The notes beneath the pieces are model-generated. The model was not told the origin of the DNA. It was given only the letters and a program-made list of their open reading frames with translations, and made no database searches. From Protonemura montana (Eukaryota > Arthropoda > Insecta > Plecoptera > Nemouridae), in contig OX387602.1 of NCBI GenBank assembly GCA_947568835.1, forward strand, positions 22,247,021 to 22,311,020: DNA of 64,000 bases, read 5' to 3'. The position numbers were made by a program, and so were the translations under genes. Each line of letters starts with the position of its first letter. Positions within the stretch are counted from its first letter, which is position 1. Positions 37,297 through 48,200 of the stretch are shown one piece after another.

Positions 37297-40200
37297 CTAC
37301 GAGACCGCCCCAAGCGCGGGCGCATTGTGCCCGCCCAGCATTTGTTGGTGCATGAGGAGCCCAGGCGACAGCTGGCCTGGAGACGTGTTGTACGGATGGT
37401 TCGAGTTGCACAGTACCGTGTAGACATTGTCCACCTTGCTTAGCTTCTCGAAGAATGGGATTAGGTCACTGAGTTCCGTGTCGGTCATGTCATCAAACCA
37501 TGATGCCACAGGTACCTGCGGAACGGGCAAGCGTCAGAACGAAGCGTTTAAAGCTTGGGAACAGAACTGTGGCTAAAGTACGCAAGTGTGTGGCAGTCAC
37601 TGCAATGGGTTACGACTGTCACTCACAACACAACCTTTACGTAACTCGGAATCTGTCGGTCAATAATTATTGACCATAAGTTACTAACACCCACTAATGG
37701 GAAGGGAGAAGTTCCTCAGAAGAATTTAGGTGGTATCATGTTAAGCAATTAGTAAAACTGAGAATCTTCCCAGAAAAAGCAGACAACAACCAGGTACAAT
37801 GCACATACAATGCATGCTATCTTAAAATGTTAAAAATCTTGTTACCTATTAAATTTACTATGGCACCAATATCAGAGCTCTTAGTTTATATGGCCATTAG
37901 TGACAATCTACCAAATATTTACCTAACTATACAAATATTTGTCTTATCTTTTTTGCCCAAAGATAAAATTGTACTGCTTGTATCAATCTGCCAATTAGTG
38001 GGTCATAAATAATAAAAGTAATCAATCAAAAGAACACAATTAGGCAAATGGCCTATATGACACAAATTGCAAGCTATTACATAATGTTATAGCATTTTGA
38101 TGATTAGAGCGTTAATGTAGCTTATTATTGAGCTTATTAGCTCACAATTTAAATATTTTTGTTTCAAATTCAAAGTACCACAAGAGGACTTTAAAAAGCA
38201 GACCAGTAAATGACCACGTAAACATGCGACTGAGCTGATTGATGCAGAAAATCAATTCGCTGAGTGCCATCTTAGCCAAGCATTATCTGTCTTTTGCTGT
38301 AAGATAAGCCGTAACTGCTTTGTGACAAGTTACCCGACACAACCAATGACAGTTGAACGGTACAAGTGCACAGAGCCAAGAAACAGATTAATGACTACTG
38401 TCTGAATGCAAGGGAGGCCAAACTTCACTCACAGCGTTGTCTGGATGGAAGATGTAGGACGCAGGGGAGTTGTCCACGATGATAACCTTCTGAAGGTCCC
38501 GGCCTAGCTTGTTGAGGTCCTTGACGTAGTTGCCACGGTGGAAGACGCATGACTCTCGGAACAACCGCGACCGGAACACACCCCACCGGTCAAGCAGGTC
38601 GGCAACAGGGTCAGCGTACTATAAAAAAATGGTTACAATTTAAGTGACATTATCAATCTGTGCAAGTGTTTTTAATGTGGTAGAGAGTGGTGTTTTTAAA
38701 CTCACGGAGTATTTTAAGGCAGATAGACTCATAAACCGTATTCAAGTTCAATAAGGAAAAGCTTAATATTCCTACATGTTAAATTTCACCAGGTAGCAAT
38801 TTAACAAAATACAAACAATACAACACAATTCGTTTTGGTCACCAATAACCTACACCAATCATAGTTAACATTTCAGCCAACATTGCCTGAATAAAAAAAG
38901 GATATTTCATATGAAAATCTAAAATCTGAAAAACCCATATTAATGCTATTCATTTGAAAAGTTCACCATTTGCTTCTCTTATGCCTTATTTCACCAACAT
39001 CGAGCTTCACTTGGTTTAGTCTTGGTTACAATGCCAAATTCATTTGGAATGATATTTTAGTATTCTAAAAATAAAATATTTAAGAAACTGGAAATTTACA
39101 TTAAAAAAAGACTGTTCAGTCACATCAAACTGATTTAATTTTATTAATTAATTTTATTTATTTGAGAAAACAGCTTAGGAACTAGTAGGAATATTAAGCT
39201 TTTCCTTATTGAACTTGAATACGGTTTATGAGTCTATCTGCCTTGAAGCTGCCAATATTTTTGCTGTGCCAGAAAATTTGAATCTTAATCAACGGAAGTT
39301 TAAATTTTAGGCCGCTCTTCAAGTGTGAAGAGAACAGTGCCAAGCACAACCGTAACATGTCTCTAAAGCACAAAATATTTAATTTCAATTCTATGCAAAA
39401 AAAAATATTTTTCTCGTTTTATAGGTGTAGGTATACATTTATTTGCAGAATGTCATATATTTGAAATATTTAGCCTAAACCAAGATGGCCTGATATTGGT
39501 GAAATTGGCCGTTATAAATATGTACCTTGGCAAGGCTAGCTGTGAAAAGAACGCATTCATAGAGCTCGCCCATTTTTTGCAGGAACTCGTCAACATACGG
39601 CCGCTTCAGGACATATACTTGGTGGACGGTGCCGTCAATTTCCACTGGCACCACAAAGTCGGCGTTATTGATTGGCTTGAAAGAGCTGTGCACAAGCGTT
39701 TCATCCAGATCAATCACCATGCACTTCTTGTGCATATCCTGATGCCGAATCGATGGCAACAAAAATCGTGGCGAGCCAGGAGACAGTGGCGGGGAGCAGC
39801 GGCCCTCACTGCCTGCTTGGTTTTTAGAACTCTTCGAGCCATGCCGCTTGCTGAAGCAGCACAGCAGGGAGTGGAGGAAGCCACGCTGAGACTTTTTAAC
39901 CGACTGGCCTGCAAAAATACATTTAGCTAGGTTAGATTCCTGCCAAGAAACTCTTTGCTCAAGGCTAGAATTCTATGTTGTTAAGGAAGCTGCTTATCCA
40001 AGGTCACATGTTTAGTGATAGACAGCCTCTGGTTTATTACTTATGTAAAGAAGTTAATTGGAAGGTAAAGATGACAGGATGTTGTATAACATTTGTAAAT
40101 GCGATGTACACTTACCATTAGCTGATATTTCGTTTTCTACTCGAGGTAATTGAACTGGAATCACGAAAAATAAAAACAGATTAGTGTGAAATTGGTGGCT

Positions 40201-40517
40201 GAGGCCTAGACTACAAAAAAGGTGAATGAGAGCCTATATTAAAGTGAGATCACTGGATGTGTTCTTCTAATAAAGAGGAGCAGAACTTCATTAGAGACAA
40301 TACGAAACGAAATATTGAGAGTTAGACAAAAGAAAAGACATAGATAACAAAAACGCACGATTTTTTATGGGTACGCCTACTACTTTAATTCTGCACCGTG
40401 ATTTCACCCAAACAGGTGCAACACCCATTATCGGACCTACTTACCTTTCTCGGGGCAAAAGTTACTCAGTTGTTCGTCGTCGCGTGACACCTGGGTAATG
40501 ATGGACGATGCGTCCAT
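37297..40517 (-). CDS. CTDSPL: CTD small phosphatase (SCP family)
   Basis: Exons (minus): 40517-40445, 40154-40116 (39 nt), 39908-39526, 38618-38433, 37515-37297; 299 aa (human CTDSPL 276). A Mg-dependent HAD-fold phosphatase acting on phosphoserine of the RNA polymerase II CTD and other substrates. Seen: N-terminal [10 protein letters not shown] as in the family, a Ser/Arg segment with adjacent cysteines LHSLLCCF (54-55; the family is palmitoylated at such cysteines), catalytic [10 protein letters not shown] with Asp104 and Asp106, the insertion-lobe region [35 protein letters not shown] and the metal-binding WFDDMTD (235-236). Beyond the usual end it carries an extra tail of about 35 residues ([18 protein letters not shown]...). 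CTDSP1, CTDSP2 and CTDSPL cannot be told apart; invertebrates probably have one ancestral gene. Intron 3 carries a perfect 60 bp inverted repeat. Confidence 0.95.
38716..39244. repeat. Perfect 60 bp inverted repeat, 409 bp spacer, phosphatase intron 3
   Basis: Arm 38716-38775 (AAGGCAGATAGACTC...AATATTCCTAC) is the exact reverse complement of 39185-39244, with no mismatch over 60 bp; pairing stops abruptly at both ends. The 409 bp spacer has no open frame of note. The pre-mRNA would form a long intronic duplex. No clear target-site duplication is seen outside the arms. Confidence 0.9.
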
Positions 40518-41044
40518 TTAATCATTTGTTGTGAATCTAGCCGTAGTACTCAATTATGAGAAAGGTCTCTGTAAGTGTGAAACACCATAGATACGAGCAC
40601 AGTCCCAAAATGGCAGATGGCTGCTGGAATATCACTTGTGTTGTTGTGGTGCAGAGCACCGTCAACGTCAAAACACACAATAGATGTTGCAAAGATAAAC
40701 ACCAAAACAAAGAAAAAAGTCACAAATATTAAGCTAATAATAATTAATTGTGTTTGACAGAAATCTGTTTCATTTAGTTAAAACATAAATGTAAAAAGTA
40801 AAATAGTTGTAGTAAGTCGTAGTGAGATGGGCGGGCATTGACATTCCCGACACGGTTCTCCGCAAATCCGCCAGACCTCAGCGCTCCAGCGGCCCGATTT
40901 AAAATTAAACAGAACAAGGTAATTTGAATTAAAAGAGAAAAGCCAGTTGGAATAACCGATTTTTTTTTGTTCCCATTTCATTACTCTTGTAAAACATCAT
41001 ATCAAACCAAGATTTGAAGTGGTATTATATGTAAATTTTAAATT
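40518..41044. promoter_or_regulatory. Divergent promoter region between phosphatase and RING gene
   Basis: A 527 bp spacer between two head-to-head start codons. In the phosphatase orientation it contains TATCTATGGTGTTTCAC about 50-70 bp before the ATG (similar to the ACCCTATCTATGGTCTTTG motif at 22315) and GCCATTTTGGGAC, a YY1-like core, about 95 bp before it. There is no obvious TATA box. Confidence 0.45.
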
Positions 41045-41620
41045 ATGGTATTTCAGTTCATTCCCAGGAGCATGGGTGAAATATTTTTCTGGTCTTTCTT
41101 GATCATAAGATTATTAGAGGTTTATTTTCCAATCATGGGGACCAGTATGAGCTTCATTTGGTCTAAGATCCTCATTTTTCGTCAGTATATCACTACACCA
41201 AGGCATTTTCATTGCGAAGAATGCTCAATTTGCCTGAATAAGCCTCAATTGGCATTGGCAACCAACTGTGGTCACATCTTCTGTGGCCCTTGCATGAGGA
41301 CCTACTGGGCAACATCTGAACAAGGACTACAGTTTCTTAGCTGCCCCTTCTGTCGCTGCCCAATGAATCAGCTGGTTCCACTGGACTCGACGTCCATCAT
41401 ATTCAGCAAGAGTATGGCTAACATCCAAGCAGGAACTAGAAACATTATTCCATACATGACACTTTATGATTTTGTCGCATACTTCAATGATACCTACAAG
41501 CAAGCCAACAATTCCAAAATTAATAATTTGGCTAAACAAATATTGAACTTGATCATAACATTGTCAGTGATTTTGATATATTTTCCGTTCTGCAATATTT
41601 TAAAGAAAATGACATGGTAA
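41045..41620 (+). CDS. RNF170-like membrane RING-finger protein, single exon
   Basis: 191 aa, uninterrupted. A C3HC4 RING with the RNF170 signature: C60-x2-C63, NCGHIFCGPC (C75, H77, C80, C83), then C100-x2-C103, closely like TNCGHLFCG..C..YW in RNF170, an ER-membrane E3 ubiquitin ligase. Hydrophobic segments lie at about 12-32 and 163-186, so the RING should face the cytosol. A short DYNRRFSG-like helix region (DFVAYFNDTYKQANNS) is kept, but RNF170's C-terminal DUF1232 is missing. Start: ATG 41045; a TTTCAG just downstream could be a splice acceptor, making ATG 41072 the alternative. No AATAAA is seen in the 140 bp after the stop. It is head-to-head with the phosphatase and tail-to-tail with GLG1. 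Retrocopy or compact paralogue is likely. Confidence 0.75.
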   Translation: MVFQFIPRSMGEIFFWSFLIIRLLEVYFPIMGTSMSFIWSKILIFRQYITTPRHFHCEECSICLNKPQLALATNCGHIFCGPCMRTYWATSEQGLQFLSCPFCRCPMNQLVPLDSTSIIFSKSMANIQAGTRNIIPYMTLYDFVAYFNDTYKQANNSKINNLAKQILNLIITLSVILIYFPFCNILKKMTW

Positions 41621-42272
41621 AAATAATTTCTCTGAAAAAATTTGTATTTATTGTTATTCCTGTTGTGTAATGCTGACCACTCATGAAAGCAAGATTCACA
41701 CACAGTTTATTACTAATCTAATTTTATTTTTAGATAAAGATTTCGATGGCACCAAGATAACGTTTAACAGGCGTTTCTGATTAAACACGGACATATTAGG
41801 CGTTGATATTTGTTCGAGCTGTCGTAGAATGACTAGGGCTGCTCTCGCCCGGAATCGCTGTTTGGTTGAAAGAGATCGAAATCCGAATTTCCTTGGTTTT
41901 AATCACAATCATAGACTCTCCACACAATCAGTATTAAATATGGTAATATTTCCACGGCCTGTACGACTCAAAGTGCAAATTGTCGTACAATGAACGCTCT
42001 TTTTAAACATAAACTTAAAGTAACAAAACAATTAAACGCCCTCTAGACCATATCGCTTTAGAAATTAATAGGAAATTTTTTTCTCCACAAATTTATCACC
42101 TCGCATGTCAAACACTTGCAGAAATCCTAGCCTAAATAAATTGGTAAATTGCGACGGAAGAACAAGCAAATGTGAAGTCCCTCCCCAATACAAAGTCAAA
42201 TTGTCTTGCGTAGAAAAGATGGACTGAAGTCCAAGGTACTGCGGTAGGTAACCGGTGCGGTTGGCAGCCGAT
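41621..42272. other. RING gene/GLG1 convergent 3' region
   Basis: Holds both 3'UTRs. On the minus strand AATAAA-type signals (TTTATT on plus) at 41706-41711 and 41723-41728 fit the GLG1 poly(A) site, placing its end within about 100 bp of the RING gene stop. No other gene is seen. Confidence 0.6.
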
Positions 42273-45200
42273 TTATTTGTTTTTGAGAAGGATGTGTCGG
42301 CGTGTGACGCGTCCGCAGAAAAGGCCTGTCACGAAGATGACGCCGACCATGGAGAAGGCGACCACTAGGAAGTACTTTTTGGCCGGGGAGCGGGCCACTT
42401 GGGAGTAGAGTTGCTCCAGGTCCTTCGCAGGTTCCACCTGGTGAGAGAGCAATCAGTAAGCACTACATCAGGTCACAAGTTTAGGTACCAAATGATTCTG
42501 GAGTATCAAACACCAAGATCGGTGAAAAGACAATGCATTTAAAAGTTGGTATGGAAAAAAGAAAGAGAGAGGGCAAACACAACTTATCAGAAACTTACAT
42601 ATTTAATAGTAAATTTAAGACCAAATAATCACTAAAATAAACCCTACAAGTGAATTAACACCAAGGGGCTATGTATCAAAATACCAATGTTATTGATTAG
42701 GAACCTCACGAAATAAATGTTTTCTCATGTTACATGCTTTCGCTTTTGGTTACTTTTGCTTTTGGCGTGTTAACTTACGAGGACATCTGCGTTCCGGAAC
42801 ATCTCTATGCGCTTGGTGAGCATAGAGTGGCAATCTGGCTGTAGAGACTTGGTCGAGTCCTCAAGGACGTTCTGCAGGCACTGGATGTCTGCAACACCAC
42901 AACAATGACACACATTGCCAACACTTGCTCCAATGTGCATATGCTACGTACAGTTTTCATGTGATCTGAGCCTCACCAAGTACAAAGCTCACTACTACTT
43001 TCTTTCGGACCAAGTGGATTGATAAGTGCTATATTATCACGAGTAATAACAATGTTTTTAAGCTGGATGGTTAGTTGTTGGTAGAGTACACTACAAACAC
43101 AATTAATTGGCTAAAAGTTTGTTGAAGTATTAACTTAAGTGTTGCCACAAATTTTTATAATCATGCATCCGAGACTTGTAACAAAATAAAGCACTCTGAG
43201 CAGCTGTTGCACCTTACCCCAGTGAAAACAACCTTATTATTGATTTCGTTCTCTCACCAGAGAACTGCTACTAAGAACAGTGATTTTCACTGGCATTGGA
43301 AGACTTACGCCTGCCAGCTCCTTGCATGATGTCTCCGCAGTACTTGGTGACGTCGACGTTGCAGGCGTTGAACAAAAGGGGGTCAACGTGGATGTCGGCC
43401 TTGGCCTCCTCGATTAGAGTCGCCACCTCCATCTTGCACCCCATGTCAGTGATTCGACCTGACGAGAATGCCACCTTCAGGCACTCTTCCACCTAGCACA
43501 GACACAAGCACTGTTAGCTATGAACTGCCGTGTGGCAGTGTGTTTTCCGAGTGAAAATGGATGCCTAACAAAGTCATCATAAATGGGTTAAAAATGACTA
43601 GGTAGTGATAACGCAAAGTTAGCGAGATAATGCATGTTAACGATCTCGAACGTTATCTCCAACGAGTTCGTTAACTGAATGAAAAGTCTAGCAATCACGA
43701 AACACTTTTGACTATCCTGGTTTATACTTTTAACTAATGACTATCCTTTCAACCACTTGAATTTGGCCTTGAATTACCAAGAATGCGCAGAATGCGATTG
43801 CGAGAACAAAATTAAAAAAGGAACAAAACAGCAACATTTGCAACTTAATTTGTGAATCCCCAGTTTGTGTTTCTTGAATTATAGATGAATCGATTGAAAC
43901 ATAAGAACACAGGATGTCTCAAAATAATGTATTCAATTTAAATCACTCATATCATTAAGATAGATTCAAACATGCAAAATTTCAGTCATTTCGTTTTTTT
44001 TTTTATCATGTTTTATTTTTGTTAAGTCTCCCCATTGTTACTATGCAAAATATTGGAAAATATGCAATAAATATACAATGGGTATCGACAAGTTCAACAC
44101 AATGAATTTATGTTGCATCATCTTTGGTATAAAATATTGATCCATTTTTTCTCTACTTACATCTTATTGGTTCAAAAGGAATAGTGGAAAACTGCAGATC
44201 AAGTGATTGAAAAGTTGACCTAATGTTATTTATAATGCCATGAAGTGCTGGTATAAGGCTCCAGCAGTCCAGATCTCCAGAAACAGCATCGAATTTGAAA
44301 AATTTGGCTTACCTTGCCAGCATTGTCCCCTCCTTCCTCCTCCGGCGGACACATCTTGGTGATCTCGTCTTTGCACATGGTTGCAATAAGCGGGTTTAGC
44401 TGGTAGTTGAGTGCAGCCTCTTTCAGGATCTCAGCCATCTGGATCTCGCACTCCTTACGTAGCTTGCGGTCACGGAACTTTTTCTGCGGCGCAGAGAGCA
44501 AGCGGCGATAAGTGTTTTGTTGAGAAACGGTTTCGATTCTCAAGTTGGTTTCTTTATGTACAAGGCAAAAATATTTAAGTCTCAAATAATTTTATTGGGT
44601 TGGATGAAACCCTATTGCTGCTGAAAAATCAGCTGCCACTAGTAGATACTAATTAACACTAGGGCCATAAAAAATATAACATCATCCAAAACCTGGATTC
44701 AGATAAACACACTGCACTCTTTAGATGAAATCTTATCTAACGTGTTCATAATAATAAAACACTGCACTCTCTACGCAACTAATTACCATCTAATGACTAA
44801 TTCTGACTAGAAAAATCATCCCAAACAAAATGGAAAATTACGCACATGCTAGATTTTTAAGGTCGGTAGTTGATACTGGTGCTCAGATAAACAATTCCCA
44901 GATCGTAGCATCCCAGGCATTTTCTTAGCAACACATGGCAGTTTTGCACGGCAAGTACTGACCTTAAGACACTTGATGACTTTGCCATCAAGCTCGTGGT
45001 CTGTGGGCTCGTGGGCGACGACTTCCGAGCAGAACTTGGAGATGTCGGGATGGCAGCCTTTCTCCAACAGGGGGTTGAACCGGTAGTCCCTGTTCTGCTC
45101 AATCATGCGGCGGACAACCACAACCTTGCATTTGGGCTCAAATGTTGTGTCTTCTTTCACCCTCTGAAAACATCACGACTCGAATTACTCACACATATGC

Positions 45201-48200
45201 AACAACTCTTTTGGGCATGATGTTCAAAATCTGCTGGTTTATAAGTTGCATTATCAGTTGTTCAGTTTAAGTCATTCATTCTTGATAGTGTTGAAGTAGG
45301 AAACCAAGGGGAAGTGCAACTTAACGGAGAAAAAAATGGCGTCGCGCAGTGCACTTATCGAAGAATTTGTAGAAATCCCAAGAATTTAGACGCTCTACAA
45401 ATGTCTCGACGAGTGCACCACGCGACACCAATTTTCTTCTCCAGTAAGTTGCGCTTTCTCTCTCTTCCCTTCTTTACCACAATCAATATCCAGCCTCTTG
45501 GCACTCTAATTGCAATTTATCATTCATTCATCATGATTGACCATGATTTATCAAAGAAAAACTTGGTTTGGTAAACATGATGATAAGCATGACATGAATC
45601 TTTCGCTTGTTTTATTTATTTCACATTTACATTTAACTTTAACACTTATTAAATTAAATTTCAACTTCAAATTTAATTTTTGAAATAAATAACTGTAGCC
45701 ACAATTTAGCAAAAATCTGCACTTACACACCACTTTGGTTTATTTCAAGTCAAGTGAAGTTTTAGGATTAGAACCGCCAACAAAATACACCAACACACAA
45801 CCTTCTTGACAATCAGCTTTTATGGATGTTGTAAGAAGGCTGTACGTTGGCAATTTTTGGGTAGTTATCCTTAAAATACTGAATGGTAAGTGGAAACGAA
45901 CCCTTTAAAACAAAAAAAGGAAGTGTTCAATGAAAGAAAGTCAAATGACACAATTGCTCCATGATATGACATATTTATAATCATGCTAAATTAGTGTCTA
46001 CTGATGAAAAGCAGAAATTTTGATTACTCAACACAGTAACCAACGACCGTCAATATTGTCATAGTTTTGTGGGTACCTTGAGACAATCGAGGGCCTGTGA
46101 GGGGTCGATATCGTGGCAGAACTGTCGGATCATGTGTTTGCACGCTGTGACGAGCGTGTAATCTACGGCGTTGTCCAGCATTTCCGAGCGCTCCACGTTA
46201 AAGATTGCGCGGTGGCACTGCTCAGACAGCTTCGATCGAGCTGCCTGAAGGCACTCCAGCATCTGTAGGGAACAAACCTTGTAAGTGCTGTCATCTTCTC
46301 AAAATTTCGTTCATGTTGCCTATTTCTTTTACATATTTTAAAGTGCTGGAGAATGCTGGAAACTAAATACATGACTTTTATTTAAATTAAATTATATGCA
46401 TATAGCATGTAAAACCTGAGGGATTTCACAGTTTTCAGACAACTGAAATCACAAGTATTTTTACTAAACAAGCCGTCTCCAAATGGCAAACATTCAGACA
46501 AATGTCAAAATAACAGATACCTAATTTAATGGTAGATACCAGACGGCAGTTTTCATTGTAAAGGGAAGGATCAGCTGAATTTCAGTGTTCTGTTCAATAT
46601 CGTGCAGCTTAGCTGTGTCCATTGCAATGGAAATTTTGCAAATGTACATAATTAAGATAAAATATAACTCATATCAATATTACCCACATAGATTGAGGTA
46701 TCATCCAGCCAAGTTGGATTCCTACCATCCAATGCCATTGCAGTGAGCTGGGAGGAGTGATGAAGTGGAAAAAAATTGTGATTTCAGTTGGCTGTGCTTA
46801 TTCATACAGGAAGGTCTATCAAAATGATGGTAATAGTTAAGTCGATCATATCACAGTATACCTGGGCCTCTCCCTTGGCTACGTTTGGACAGAGAGCCAA
46901 AATGTCGGGCATGCACGCGTCGCGCAGCCGCGGGTTGAAGTCGATGTTCTCGCGCTGCTGGAAGAGTTGCGCCCGCAGCTGCTGTCGACACTCTTTTGGG
47001 ATGCTGTGTTTGGCGTCCTTCAGCGTGTCGTTTCGCACCAGTTCACTCAGGCAAGCGATCACGTCGTACTTGGTCTTGGCTTGCGGGCAATATCTGCCAA
47101 GGGTACAGGGCAGACGTTAGAGTCCAGTGGCTTGTGCACTGCTTAAAAGTGTGAGAATGTGCTCTAAAAAACATTGGATTTTGCAACAGAAAAATTGAAA
47201 TTGTAATTGAGAGAATGCACTGCTAAATACATTCGGCCTACCAATGTTTCTAAGTGGTGCTCTCACAAAATTGAATTGCATGCCTAGTTTCAAAATTCCT
47301 TTTTCAATTTATTAATTCATGATAAAATCTCTCAATACAATAAGAACTATTTTTAGAGCTTATGCTTTAACAGCTGACGACAGCCAAATTGAGTGAACAT
47401 TTAGACTATGTCAAAAACCTAGCCATACAAAAGTTGAGAAAAACTGTTCAACGATGCTTTTAAAGCTGCAGTTCCGAGCACAAGCCGCAAGACCACAACT
47501 TCATAACCAAACCCATCAGAATGGGTCTCAACATCCCTATCACTCACCGCATAACATTTGTGCGACACGCCTCCTTGAACTTGTACGTAAAGTGGTAGCT
47601 CTTTAACGCCAAGAGCTGGAAGTGTTCGATGGCTGCGCGGCACTTGTATGCGGCGCGAACGTCGGCTTCGTTCTTGTGCTCGATAAGACACTCCATGAGA
47701 TCGCCTTCGTCTCGCCCCGCTGCCAGTACGGCGCCGCAGTGCTTCTCCATGACGCCGCCGCAAGTCGCCACAATCACCGGATTCAGCTCGACGCGCTCTG
47801 CCTGTGCCTCCGTGAAATTCATCACCGCCGCCTTGCACGCTTTGCTCAGGCTTAACAACAAGCAAAGGGACAGTTAGCATTTATTCATATTTAACAATAG
47901 GGGTCGGAATTTTTATGTATTTAGATTCTGATTCCAATTCTGATTTCTAGAAATTCTAATTTTAATTCCATTTGATTCATTTTTTTTTTTTTTTTAGAAA
48001 GATTTTGATTTTGCTAATAATTTAGTGTGATTCAGAGCAATCATTTATAAAAGAAATCCTTTTTGTCAAAAGAAAATTAATGCTGCTTTCTCGGCGATTA
48101 AGAAGTTTCAACTAGTTGTCTAAAAAGACAATATTCAGCACAACCGTAACTGCAAATCTATTTCCATCATCTATCTTCCATTTTTCTCATAATAATAACT

